DNA of 43,995 nt from Streptomyces sp. DI166. Lineage in GTDB: Bacteria > Actinomycetota > Actinomycetes > Streptomycetales > Streptomycetaceae. This document shows positions 31,533 through 39,072 of this stretch, piece after piece. The DNA lies in assembly GCF_900091315.1 (NCBI RefSeq), contig NZ_FLSP01000076.1, positions 1 through 43,995 on the forward strand, in the 5' to 3' direction. How positions within the stretch are numbered: position 1 is the first letter of the stretch; each line of letters opens with the position of its first letter. The translations under genes and the position numbers were made by a program. The notes below the pieces were generated by a model. It had not been told where the DNA came from and did not search any database. It saw nothing but the letters and a program-made list of their open reading frames with translations.

Positions 31533-32785
31533 GCGAGACCCACGAGGTCGAGGTCGTCGACCGGACGCTGACCGGCGGCGAGCTGCTCGCCGCGGCGGCC
31601 GCCGAGGTGAAGTCCTGGCCGTTCGTCTCCGCCTCCCGCGGCCGCCAGGTGACGTGGGTGGCGAACGAGTACACCCGCGCCCTCGCCCACCCCGAGCACC
31701 CGCTGACCGAGCAGGCCGCCGCCCGCGACCTCTTCACTCGCGAACCGGTCGATGCCTACCTGCAGCTGGCCCGCACCGGCCAGCTCCGGGTACGCAAGGC
31801 CGCCGACCCGGACAAGGGCTCCGACCACTCCGACCAGATCCGCCTGGAAGTCCTGCGCCTGCTCGTCACCGCCTGCGGCGCCCAGGACACCGCCGACCTG
31901 CCGCCGCAGCCCGACCCGCCGCGCAAACAGCCCGTCGCCAAACGGGCCCGCGCCCTGCTGCGCGCCCAGCTCACCGAACTCGCCGACTCCCCCGACGCCA
32001 CCACCAGCCAGCTGCGGATGCTCGCCGTCGGCGCCGTCGTCTCCGACACCGGCATCCGCGCCGGCGAGATGTGCGCCCTGCGGATCGAGGACCTCTCCCC
32101 GCTCCTGGAGGAACTGCGCGTTGTCCGCCGCCCCCAGGGCTGGAGCGAGTCGGAGGCGTACACCGAGCTGCTCGCCCTGTCCGGCCTGTCCCGCGCCGCA
32201 CTCAAACGGTGGCTGCCCCAGCGCCAGCGACTGCTGGAGCGGGTCCGCGGCACCGCGACCGCGCTGTGGGTGTCCCTGCACGGCAACCACCACGACGGCC
32301 AAGCCGTGCCCGCCGGCACCCCGCTGCAGCCCCGGGGCCTGGCCCGCGCGTGGACCCGGGCGGTCACCGAGACCAACATCGAGATGGCCGGGCAGCCGTC
32401 CTGGGAGCCGCTGCCCACGCGGATGGAGCAGCTGCGCCGTGGCGTGCAGCCCAAGGCCGTCGCCGCGCCGAGGCAGCCCGACGCCGAGAAGGCCGCCGAC
32501 CTCCTGGACGCCGTCGCCGCCCGCGGCCGCGACCTCGCCGAGCTGCGCCGCGCCGGCGAACAGGACTCCACCGCCGAGCTGCAGGCCCGCGTCACCGTCC
32601 GCCAGGCCGTGCGCGACGCATGGGCGGAGGGCATCGAGCACACCGTGCAGCTGTCCGTCCTCGCCGACGCCGGTCTCACCGACGACGCCGCGCTCGCGGC
32701 CGCCGGGTTCGAGCCGGTCCTGCTCGCCGCGATCGAGCGAGGACAGGGCTGGGGCCGCCCCTCCAAGGCGGCCGCCGCCGTGTGA
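31529..32785 (+). CDS. Tyrosine-recombinase-like protein lacking most catalytic residues
   Basis: 418 residues from GTG 31529, coupled by GTGA. The region 140-190 matches the integrase Arg-I box (VVSDTGIRAGEMCALRIEDL with R177), preceded by a SAM-like helical domain (ANEYTRALAHPEHPLTEQAA). The expected HxxR, second His and the Tyr nucleophile are not seen downstream. Instead there is a helical region (RTGQLR, PRGLARAWTRAVTETNIEM) and a C-terminal HTH-like tail (HTVQLSVLADAGLTDDAALA). It is probably a DNA-binding derivative that cannot recombine. The operon with the HTH gene suggests a joint regulatory or partition role. Confidence 0.72.
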   Translation: MSETHEVEVVDRTLTGGELLAAAAAEVKSWPFVSASRGRQVTWVANEYTRALAHPEHPLTEQAAARDLFTREPVDAYLQLARTGQLRVRKAADPDKGSDHSDQIRLEVLRLLVTACGAQDTADLPPQPDPPRKQPVAKRARALLRAQLTELADSPDATTSQLRMLAVGAVVSDTGIRAGEMCALRIEDLSPLLEELRVVRRPQGWSESEAYTELLALSGLSRAALKRWLPQRQRLLERVRGTATALWVSLHGNHHDGQAVPAGTPLQPRGLARAWTRAVTETNIEMAGQPSWEPLPTRMEQLRRGVQPKAVAAPRQPDAEKAADLLDAVAARGRDLAELRRAGEQDSTAELQARVTVRQAVRDAWAEGIEHTVQLSVLADAGLTDDAALAAAGFEPVLLAAIERGQGWGRPSKAAAAV

Positions 32786-32805
32786 CCACCGCCCGCCCAC
32801 CAAAC

Positions 32806-32841
32806 GGCGGCGCCCCGGAGCCGATGCTCCGGGGCGCCGCC
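32806..32841. terminator. Bidirectional terminator, 16-bp perfect stem
   Basis: GGCGGCGCCCCGGAGC pairs with 32826-32841 around CGAT, between convergent genes ending at 32785 and 32854. Confidence 0.85.
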
Positions 32842-32853
32842 GACGCGTACGGA

Positions 32854-33030
32854 CTACCGGCGGGAGGCGGTGTTCTCCCGGATCGCGTCGGCGACCTCCA
32901 ACAGCGCGTAGGCCACGGCGGACAGGCCCGTCCCGATGGCCCTGGCCAGGGCGTCCTCTCCCCCACGCACTGTCACGTCGTCCGCCCGGTCGGCCCGGCT
33001 CTCCGCGTAGTCGGCGTAGTTGCTGCTCAT
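32854..33030 (-). CDS. Hypothetical protein, 58 residues, coupled
   Basis: ATG 33030 overlaps the TGA of the gene upstream (ATGA). Sequence starts MSSNYADYAESRADRADDVT and continues as an Ala-rich helix (EDALARAIGTGLSAVAYALLEVADAIRENTASRR). Acidic N-terminus, amphipathic C-terminus, no motif. Coupling supports reality. Confidence 0.68.
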   Translation of the reverse strand: MSSNYADYAESRADRADDVTVRGGEDALARAIGTGLSAVAYALLEVADAIRENTASRR

Positions 33031-33374
33031 GCCAGCTCTTCCCCTCCCGCTTCCCGCCGGACCCTCCGGCGGCCCCTGCCACTCTCCCCCGCCGTGGACA
33101 CGGCGAACCCGGCCTCCCCGGCCATCCCGTCCACATAGCGCTCCGGGTAGACGATCGGGGCGACCTCCGGGTGCTCGTGCAGCGCCTGACGCAGGGCGTG
33201 CGCGGTCAGGCCCGCCCGGGTCGCGGTGGGGCCGAGGGGCTCCCGATGGTGCAGGACCAGGTCCACGGCGGTCGCGGTGACCGTCTCCCTGTGGTGGTTG
33301 AACACCTTGGCCTGGCGGTCCAGGAGCGCCAGCTTCTTCTCCAGCTCACTGCGGTAGGTCGGCATGGACCCCAT
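33027..33374 (-). CDS. Small coiled-coil/HTH-like protein
   Basis: 115 residues from ATG 33374 (ATG 33365 is an alternative). N-terminal coiled coil (YRSELEKKLALLDRQAKVFNHHRETVTATAVDLVLHH) then an HTH-like segment (PTATRAGLTAHALRQALHEHPEVAPIVYPERY) and a basic tail. Probably DNA-binding. The control region upstream (33375-33705) holds Family A site 4, an AT-rich dyad and a Family B site. Confidence 0.7.
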   Translation of the reverse strand: MGSMPTYRSELEKKLALLDRQAKVFNHHRETVTATAVDLVLHHREPLGPTATRAGLTAHALRQALHEHPEVAPIVYPERYVDGMAGEAGFAVSTAGESGRGRRRVRREAGGEELA

Positions 33375-33456
33375 GCCACCCGAGCGTCCTGGAGGTGGCA
33401 AGGGGAAGACGCAAGTTGCCCGTTGCCAACCTGGTCAGCGGCTCCCACGTCGTGCA

Positions 33457-33470
33457 TTTCCGCTAGCGAC
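33457..33470. promoter_or_regulatory. Family A palindrome, site 4
   Basis: TTTCCGCTAGCGAC: left arm TTCC and core intact, right arm degenerate. It is 124 bp from the Family B site at 33585. Confidence 0.55.
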
Positions 33471-33481
33471 AAAGCAACTGG

Positions 33482-33502
33482 GATAGATATGGCATAGCTA
33501 TC
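33482..33502. promoter_or_regulatory. AT-rich dyad GATAGATAT-GGC-ATAGCTATC
   Basis: 8 of 9 arm positions match. It is one of the few AT-rich spots in the plasmid and lies between Family A site 4 and the Family B site. Operator or promoter element. Confidence 0.4.
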
Positions 33503-33584
33503 GGCTGAGTTGGCTGGAAGGCGACTTTGTACGCGTACCTGTAGGCGTTCGAGTAGCCATGCTGGTGGGCTACTGCAGAGTGGC

Positions 33585-33601
33585 GTCAGCGTTCCGCTGA
33601 C
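33585..33601. promoter_or_regulatory. Family B palindrome
   Basis: GTCAGCGTTCCGCTGAC, both half sites intact, followed by AGG. Confidence 0.6.
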
Positions 33602-33705
33602 AGGCTGCGTGGACACGGTGCCGGCACCGTGTCCGTCCGGGGCGGCGCGAGGTTCCGGTTTCCGGCACCCAGAACCAGAGAGAACCGAAGGGAACCGGAA
33701 GGTAC

Positions 33706-33951
33706 TCAGTGAGCGCGCGCGGGCGCGTCGCTCTCCAGCACCTCCGCCGTCCACTCCTGGATCGCCTCGCCGACGAGGTCGTCGACGGGCCGGCCGGTGA
33801 CCGCGGCCGCGTGCTGCAGCCGGGTGTGCATGGCGGGGAAGAGGTCGAAGGTCCTGAGCAGCAGGCCGCGTGCGGCGAGCCTGTCCCGGATCGCGTCGGG
33901 CTTGGCCTGGGCGGCCCGGTGGAGGGCGGTCAGTCGGCTCGTGCGCATCAT
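33706..33951 (-). CDS. Small ribbon-helix-helix-like protein
   Basis: 81 residues from ATG 33951 (a second ATG follows at once); the ribosome site is weak. The frame is open upstream to 34449, but that part has irregular composition. Residues 32-75 (LRTFDLFPAMHTRLQHAAAV, TGRPVDDLVGEAIQEWTAEVLE) fit a ribbon-helix-helix fold: one strand, then two helices with a TGRP turn. The N-terminal MMRTSRLTALHRAAQAKPDAI is basic. It may be a CopG-like copy-control or antitoxin-type regulator; it sits about 800 bp from the candidate origin. Confidence 0.6.
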   Translation of the reverse strand: MMRTSRLTALHRAAQAKPDAIRDRLAARGLLLRTFDLFPAMHTRLQHAAAVTGRPVDDLVGEAIQEWTAEVLESDAPARAH

Positions 33952-34452
33952 GCGGGGCTCAACGACATCCCCGCCCGACCCGTCACGGCGCCAGCGGCCG
34001 CAGGAGCGCCGATCTCGCGCGCAGTGACACCGAGGGGCGCGGGGAGCGTGATCGTCCGGCACGCAGCCGCACAGGCACCCTCCTGCGGCCTCCACCGTGA
34101 CGTCGACCGCCGGATGCACCACCCGCCACACACGCACCGTGCAGCCACGCTCGGCGCAGGAGAGCCCCGAGAACGGGCCTGTACGGCCCACAGGCGGCCG
34201 ATCATGCGGCGGCGGCCCCGTTCCCGCCCCGAGCCGAGAACGGCCGTCAGACGGCGATCTACGGACGCGCCGCCCTGCTTCTTCCAGTCGCCGCGCGAAG
34301 CGCGTCCGCTTTCCAGTTCTGACCTGGACGTACGCACTCACCTCAGCCACCCACGGCGCGGGCCCCGTCATCACCTCAGCCACGACGATGCGGTCAGCCC
34401 CGCACCGGCCGTCACCCGAACGGGTGACGGGGCCCGCGCCCCTATCCACTGA
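33952..34452. other. 501-bp stretch with no firmly supported gene
   Basis: Both strands are open over most of this stretch, but composition is rich in Arg, His and Cys codons, no ribosome site is seen and no family is recognisable. The only clear structure is a hairpin at 34409-34430. It may be a degraded 5' extension of the gene at 33706 or origin-associated spacer. Confidence 0.4.
34409..34430. terminator. Hairpin CCGTCACCC / GGGTGACGG
   Basis: Perfect 9-bp stem with a GAAC loop at the edge of the origin-like region. Confidence 0.6.
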
Positions 34453-34644
34453 CCCCTAACAGGCCCTCGCGCCCGCGAAGCGGGCTGGTGCCACGCTCCG
34501 CTGATCGCTCTGGTGCGGCTCCATTGTGGTTGCGGCTCCGACCTGCGCTTTCAGCGTGAGAGGGTCGCCTCGGAACGTGGCGATGTGTCCAGTACCGGGA
34601 GCATCAGACCCCCTGGGGACGGTCGCGCAAGGGCCTGTTAGGGG
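34453..34644. repeat. 14-bp inverted repeat bounding a 192-bp segment
   Basis: CCCCTAACAGGCCC (34453-34466) and GGGCCTGTTAGGGG (34631-34644) are perfect complements 164 bp apart. The segment inside also holds a GCCCGC-GAA-GCGGGC hairpin at 34473 and a TGCGGCTCC direct repeat. No gene. Probably part of the replication origin. Confidence 0.5.
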
Positions 34645-34775
34645 AATGAGGGGGCGGAATCCTTCGGCGCCGCGGCGCCGACGAACGCGGCGGAGCCGCC
34701 CTCGCGCCTCGCGCGCACCTACCGGTAGTTGGCCTACGGCGTTCAGCGGCGCATACGCGCCGCAAGGCGCAACCC

Positions 34776-34922
34776 CGATCTTGGTTTCGATGACCTTGGT
34801 ACCGATGACCTTGGTTTCGTTTTGCGGTGTCGTTTTGGCCCCCCCGGGAGGTGTCGTTTCCGCGCCCCCGGGAGGTGTCGTTTCCGCAACCTCCGGAGGT
34901 AGCTCTAACGCAACCTCCGGAG
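34776..34922. repeat. Iteron cluster: 15-bp repeats plus four tandem 24-bp repeats; candidate oriV
   Basis: A 15-bp unit GATGACCTTGGTNNC occurs at 34789 and 34804, with a shorter copy at 34776. Four contiguous 24-bp units follow at 34827-34850, 34851-34874, 34875-34898 and 34899-34922, each ending CCGGAG or CGGGAG; the first three start GTGTCGTTT. A GAAAACCGG / CCGGTTTTC inverted repeat follows at 34951-34994. Tandem directly repeated units beside a gene for a winged-helix protein are the hallmark of an iteron-controlled origin. Confidence 0.7.
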
Positions 34923-34992
34923 TGACCTGCGGTTTTTCAGGTCGGGGGGCGAAAACCGGGCCTCAAAACCGGGGACCGGGCGGTGCCGGTTT

Positions 34993-35415
34993 TCAGGCTC
35001 CCGACCCCCTGGTCCCGCCCGGTCGCTCCCCCGCCGGCGGGCAGGCCCCGGCGGGCCAGGCGGTCAGGCCCACCCACATCCACGGCCACTCCGGGATGTG
35101 CCCGAGCACCTTCTCCGTCGGCACCTCGATGCGCAGCTCCTCCCCGGCCTGCAGGGCGGTCCCCCAGGCGTCCAGCAGCAGCCGCACGTAGTCAACGTCG
35201 CATGTGACCGCCGTGTATGGCCGCCCGTCGGCGTCGAGGACCAGGAGCAGGCCGTACCCCTCGGCAGTCGGTTGCAGCCCGGCCACCGCGCACAGCGCGA
35301 GGTAGGCGGCGGGCCCGTGGAAGTCGTCAGCGGTGGCGAGCATGGCTCCGTGGATGGCGATCACAGCGTCCTCGTCTCGGTCGGCGCCGCCCTGCGGACG
35401 GCGGTGCGGGTACAC
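34993..35415 (-). CDS. Hypothetical protein, 140 residues
   Basis: GTG 35415 gives the longest form; GTG 35364 after GACGAGGAC, or ATG 35343, are realistic alternatives because a strong hairpin lies at 35418-35454. The core is a mixed alpha/beta domain (GPAAYLALCAVAGLQPTAEGYGLLLVLDADGRPYTAVTC) with a conserved-looking EVPTEKVLGHIPEWPWMWVGL end. No family recognised. It lies between rep and the iterons, so a copy-number or replication accessory role is possible. Confidence 0.68.
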   Translation of the reverse strand: MYPHRRPQGGADRDEDAVIAIHGAMLATADDFHGPAAYLALCAVAGLQPTAEGYGLLLVLDADGRPYTAVTCDVDYVRLLLDAWGTALQAGEELRIEVPTEKVLGHIPEWPWMWVGLTAWPAGACPPAGERPGGTRGSGA

Positions 35416-35417
35416 GA

Positions 35418-35454
35418 CGACGCCCCGCCGGCGGCAGGTGCTGGCGGGGCGTCG
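35418..35454 (-). terminator. 12-bp-stem hairpin downstream of rep
   Basis: CGACGCCCCGCC pairs with GGCGGGGCGTCG around a 13-nt loop. It would stop or attenuate transcription coming from rep into the next gene. Confidence 0.6.
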
Positions 35455-35471
35455 AATGCGAAGCAGGGCGT

Positions 35472-35488
35472 GTCAGTAGTCCGCTGAC
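35472..35488. promoter_or_regulatory. Family B palindrome between rep and the 34993-35415 gene
   Basis: GTCAGTAGTCCGCTGAC, flanked by T and A, which extend the dyad to 19 bp with one mismatched pair. Confidence 0.55.
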
Positions 35489-35615
35489 AGGCGGTGGGGT
35501 CACGGCAACCCCTGCGGCAACGCCAAAATCCCGGTCCGATCCTGGCGATCCAGGGGAACCGGGTCTCGGGACTACAGGGGCGGAGGGGAGGACCCCGCAG
35601 GCCCTCCCCGTCCCG

Positions 35616-37118
35616 TCAGTGGATGGCGGCCAGGTCGTCCGCTTGCTGCACGTTCTGCGCGCCCCGGCAGACGCCGCACAGGCCGTCCGGGGCCTCCGTG
35701 AGCCGACCGCACGGCGAGCCGTCCCAGCGGGAACCGGAGCACTTCACCGGCTCCGGCCGGGCGGGCGCGGGCGGAGCCGGAGCAGGAGCCGGGGCAGGCG
35801 GCGGAGGCAGCTCCTGGTCACCGCCGAGCGCCGCCAAGCGGACCCGGTGCGCCTCCCGGGCCGCAGCCCGCGCCGCGAGCTGCGCCGCCAGGAGCTCGCC
35901 GAGCTGATCCGCCCCGGCTTGCCGGGCGTCCTCCCGCGCGGCCGCCGCCTCGGCGAGCACCCGGGCCCGGGCGTCACTCCACTCCTCGGGCACCGTCGCC
36001 ATCCTGGCGATATCGCGCGCCGCCTTCTCGGCGGCCTCGGCGACGTCGCGCTCCATCCCCGTCACGCACTCCGGGCACACCGTGCCGTTGGTGCCCCGGT
36101 CCTGCTCGCACGACGGGCACACCATGGCGCGGGCGGCGCGGCGGGCATCGGCGGCCGCCGCCTCCTTCGCCGACTTCCGCGCAGCGGCGTGGTCGGCCTT
36201 GTAGTTCTTGCCGCGCTCGATGCACAGCACGCACGCCTCGCCGCTCTCCAGCACCGTGCCGTCCTCGCAGCCGGCGTCCGGGCACTCACCGTGCCGCAGC
36301 ATGGCCACCGCCGCGCCCACTGGACGCTCCAACTGGCCCGCCTCGAACTTCGCCTCGTACCCGTGCGTCGTCCAGCGCCGCAGTACCCGGTCGACCAGCT
36401 GCTCGGCGGTTCGGCCCTTGAGGGCCTTCGTCACCGCCGTCACCAGCGTCTTCGGCGCATCGGTGTGCGCCGTCTCCCGCATCGCCGCGCGAAGCTCCGG
36501 ACGGAACGCGCCGAGCACCTTCAGTACGTCCGGAGGCAGCGCAACCTCACCGCCGGCCCCGCGCCTGGACGGCTTCGGCGCCGGGGGCTTCGGTGCTGCG
36601 CCCTCCCCGGCCGGGCCCGATCCCTGCGCCGGAATCGCCGCCGTCTTCTTGGCGGCCTCCGTGCGCCCCTCCCACTTGGCGGCCGAACGGAACTCCGGGT
36701 GCCCGGCGTAGAACTGCTTGAGCACCATGTCGCCGTCGTAGCCGACCGGCGGGTTGTAGCGCACGAAGTACTTGTAGCCCTGGCGCATCCCGCCCGCGTA
36801 CCGGTACTTCTCCACTCGGATCGCGCCGAGCGCCTCCAGTTCCTTGCGGTAGCGCGCCACCTTTCGGTCGTCCTTCAGTCCGAGGATCGCCGCGATCGCC
36901 TTCTGCTTCGGGCAGGCGATCCGCTTCCTCGGGTCACGCAGGTTGACGTTGATGTGTTCCGCCAGGAACGCGTACATCTTGAAGGCCCGCGGGGAGCACC
37001 CCGACAGCAGCACCCACACCGGAACCGGCGTGGCCACCGTCGGCCAGTCCTCGGCGACCAGCTCGTCGCCCTGGTCCTCGTCGAACCCGTCGAACAGGTC
37101 CTCGTCGAAGTCGCTCAT
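35616..37118 (-). CDS. rep: Putative replication initiator: winged helix plus three zinc clusters
   Basis: 500 residues from ATG 37118, coupled to the small upstream gene by ATGA. Residues 30-125 read as a winged helix of plasmid replication proteins (VWVLLSGCSPRAFKMYAFLAEH, CPKQKAIAAILGLKDDRKVARYRKELEALG, a wing with YRYAGGMRQGYKYFVRYN). A helical domain follows at 195-255. Three Cys clusters follow: C279/C284/C296/C299, C334/C337/C348/C351 and C460/C470/C481/C484. The charged Ala-rich stretch between them is coiled coil. Location about 700 bp from the iterons supports an initiator role; a transcriptional role is the alternative. Confidence 0.7.
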   Translation of the reverse strand: MSDFDEDLFDGFDEDQGDELVAEDWPTVATPVPVWVLLSGCSPRAFKMYAFLAEHINVNLRDPRKRIACPKQKAIAAILGLKDDRKVARYRKELEALGAIRVEKYRYAGGMRQGYKYFVRYNPPVGYDGDMVLKQFYAGHPEFRSAAKWEGRTEAAKKTAAIPAQGSGPAGEGAAPKPPAPKPSRRGAGGEVALPPDVLKVLGAFRPELRAAMRETAHTDAPKTLVTAVTKALKGRTAEQLVDRVLRRWTTHGYEAKFEAGQLERPVGAAVAMLRHGECPDAGCEDGTVLESGEACVLCIERGKNYKADHAAARKSAKEAAAADARRAARAMVCPSCEQDRGTNGTVCPECVTGMERDVAEAAEKAARDIARMATVPEEWSDARARVLAEAAAAREDARQAGADQLGELLAAQLAARAAAREAHRVRLAALGGDQELPPPPAPAPAPAPPAPARPEPVKCSGSRWDGSPCGRLTEAPDGLCGVCRGAQNVQQADDLAAIH

Positions 37119-37333
37119 CGGGCCACCCCCGAGACCGGAGCGGCGGGGGTGAGAGTGGGGCGCGTGAGCGGGGGCATGTTGGTCATGAGCAGGGTGTACT
37201 CGCCAAAGCGGACACCCCCGCGCGCGTGAGATTCGCCGGAGAAACGTCGGCTGAAACGGTCAAAACCCGCCGTAATGACCTTGACGGATGACGTGATGGG
37301 CTGGTTGATGCCCAGGGTCTTGCGTACGCTCAT
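37115..37333 (-). CDS. Small protein coupled to rep
   Basis: 72 residues from ATG 37333, 7 bp after GGAGGAAG; the TGA overlaps the rep ATG. Sequence begins MSVRKTLGINQPITSSVKVI and contains FDRFSRRFSGESHARGGVRFG, basic and without Cys. No family recognised. Tight coupling suggests control of rep translation. Confidence 0.7.
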   Translation of the reverse strand: MSVRKTLGINQPITSSVKVITAGFDRFSRRFSGESHARGGVRFGEYTLLMTNMPPLTRPTLTPAAPVSGVAR

Positions 37334-37497
37334 TAGTGAGCTTCCTCCACCGTGACTGGAGAGCTTTCGACTGGCCGGAGGTGAGAGCCCGGCCCGTCAC
37401 TGTCAGGGGCCCCGCCGTATGGCGGGGCTTCTTGCATGTGGCGCAACCCGTGAGAGAGGCCCTGGTGGGGGCTGGCTGCGACACGCGCTTGGTTCAT
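37333..37497 (-). CDS. Possible 54-residue leader ORF upstream of the rep operon
   Basis: ATG 37497 with AGGAGG directly adjacent (too close for a normal site) and a TAA that overlaps the next ATG (TAATG). The encoded sequence begins MNQARVAASPHQGLSHGLRH and has no recognisable fold. A hairpin at 37409 lies inside. It may be a leader whose translation controls rep, or noncoding. Confidence 0.3.
   Translation of the reverse strand: MNQARVAASPHQGLSHGLRHMQEAPPYGGAPDSDGPGSHLRPVESSPVTVEEAH
37409..37428. terminator. Hairpin GCCCCGCC-GTAT-GGCGGGGC followed by TTCTT
   Basis: On the plus strand this has the form of a rho-independent terminator. On the minus strand it lies in the rep leader and may attenuate it. 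Confidence 0.55.
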
Positions 37498-37597
37498 CCT
37501 CCTCTTCCTACATCGGGGCCCAACGCCTGAACACGTGTTTTCGTTGCTGAGGCCCCGATCTCCCGCCCGGCGGGCAGGAATCCGGATCTGCTTCCCG

Positions 37598-38830
37598 TCA
37601 CATGGGACGGCCTCGCAGTTCTCGCAGGTGGGCGAGGAACGCCTGCGCCTCCCCGACCTGCGCGTACCGCTCGTGCAGGACACCGCCGAGGTCGCTGGCG
37701 ACCATCGCCAGCGAGGGCACCGAACGCCGGTTGCTGCCCAGCGCCCGCTCTCCGTACGACAGCGCCGTGTCGAGGTCGCCGTCGCGGGCTGCCGCCACGG
37801 CGAGCGTCACCCGGGCCTCGGAGATCCGCATCGGCGCCTTCTCCGTGCCGTCGAAGTCGGTGCTGGCCCGGATCACCTCGCCCGCGATCTGCGCGGCGAG
37901 CCCGTCCTCTGCGACGCGCCGGTAGGCGTCCATGCGGTAGAAGTCGAACTTCGCCGGGTCGACCTGGAAGTGGTTCTCCACGTTCTCCGGGTACGGGAGC
38001 GACTCCAGCAGCTGGCGGCCCGCATCGAGGGCGACCTCCGTCTGCTGCCGGTCGCCGATCCGCGCCCACGCCTTGGCCTTCTGCGCGTACAGCTGGACGG
38101 CGACGCTGTGCTTCGGCGCAGCCGCGAGTCCGGCGTCGGCGGCCGCGATGACGCCCCGGTAGTCCCCGGCGGTCAGCGCGAACCACGCCTTCATCTCATG
38201 AGCCCAGCCGACGATGCCCGGGTCACCGGCCTCGCCGCCGAGGTCCAGCGCCGCCCGCCGCGTCGCCTCGGCGGCCCGGCTGAGCCCGGAGTCGTACTCG
38301 ACACAGCCGACCAGGAGCGCGAGCTGCCCGGCGAGCGCGATCACCTCGCGGTGCTGCGCGAGCGTCAGCCGCTGGTGCTGCAGGTTCGCCACCCGGCCGA
38401 GCCACGCCTTGCCCTCGGTGAGCAGCTGCTCGGCGGGCAGGTACGCGTACTCGGTGCACAGCCGGTCTGTGGTGATCCGCAGCGCGTCCAGCGTCGCGGT
38501 GTCGACGTCGCTCGCCCGGAGCCGGGAGACGATGTCGACGGTGTCCATGCCGCTGACGGCCTGGACCTCCGCCCGCCCGTCCCGCCTGCTCGCCATCGGG
38601 AAGAACGCGTACGTCGTCGTGCCGAAGGTGGCCGCGATCGCCGACGCGTACTTCCGTGGGTAGTTCTCGCCGGCTTCCCAGCGCTTCCACTGCCGCAGCA
38701 TGTCGTGCTCGGCGGGCGCGTCGGCGTCCAGGCGTGGCATCAGCGCGCGAACGGCGTCGGCCTGGCTCCAGCCGCGGACTAGCCGCTCCTCCACCATGCG
38801 ACGGGCCCAGTCCGGACGGTCGTCAGCCAT
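37598..38830 (-). CDS. XRE-family regulator with TPR-like repeats
   Basis: 410 residues from ATG 38830 after GGAGAGGGGACCTCG. N-terminal HTH (RMVEERLVRGWSQADAVRAL, LRQWKRWEAGENYPRKYASAIAATFGTT, about 10-70) followed by about 300 residues of helical hairpins in tetratricopeptide style (AGQLALLVGCVEYDSGLSRAAEATRRAALDLG, VAVQLYAQKAKAWARIGDRQQTEVALDAGRQLL). This layout is frequent in Streptomyces regulators related to NsdA-type proteins, which tune antibiotic production and sporulation. It may sense a peptide or partner. A dyad at 38949-38992 upstream is a candidate operator. Confidence 0.85.
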   Translation of the reverse strand: MADDRPDWARRMVEERLVRGWSQADAVRALMPRLDADAPAEHDMLRQWKRWEAGENYPRKYASAIAATFGTTTYAFFPMASRRDGRAEVQAVSGMDTVDIVSRLRASDVDTATLDALRITTDRLCTEYAYLPAEQLLTEGKAWLGRVANLQHQRLTLAQHREVIALAGQLALLVGCVEYDSGLSRAAEATRRAALDLGGEAGDPGIVGWAHEMKAWFALTAGDYRGVIAAADAGLAAAPKHSVAVQLYAQKAKAWARIGDRQQTEVALDAGRQLLESLPYPENVENHFQVDPAKFDFYRMDAYRRVAEDGLAAQIAGEVIRASTDFDGTEKAPMRISEARVTLAVAAARDGDLDTALSYGERALGSNRRSVPSLAMVASDLGGVLHERYAQVGEAQAFLAHLRELRGRPM

Positions 38831-38948
38831 CGAGGTCCCCTCTCCTCCCGTACGGAACCCGCAACGGATGCGGTCCGACCTGGAGGTGCCCAGCGTCCAG
38901 CGGCGGGTCCTGCCCGCGAGTCTGGCACGCGAGCACCGGCCAGCGGTG

Positions 38949-38992
38949 GTGACAAACGGCGGGGACATTTCAATATCACCAGCGTTCGTCAC
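38949..38992. promoter_or_regulatory. Inverted repeat GTGACAAACG / CGTTCGTCAC upstream of the XRE-TPR gene
   Basis: 9 of 10 positions pair across a 24-bp AT-richer spacer. It lies 120 bp before ATG 38830, in the 242-bp gap 38831-39072. Candidate autoregulatory operator. Confidence 0.4.
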
Positions 38993-39072
38993 TTTCGGCA
39001 CTTCGCGCTCCGGAGCACCGTGAGCACTCAACCGGCAGTCCTGGGAGGCGCGTTGTGCTGGACAGTTCGCGA

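Noticed and set aside
33709..34452. 247-codon frames on both strands
   Set aside because: Mutually overlapping with irregular composition. Only the C-terminal ribbon-helix-helix part of the minus frame (33706-33951) is convincing.
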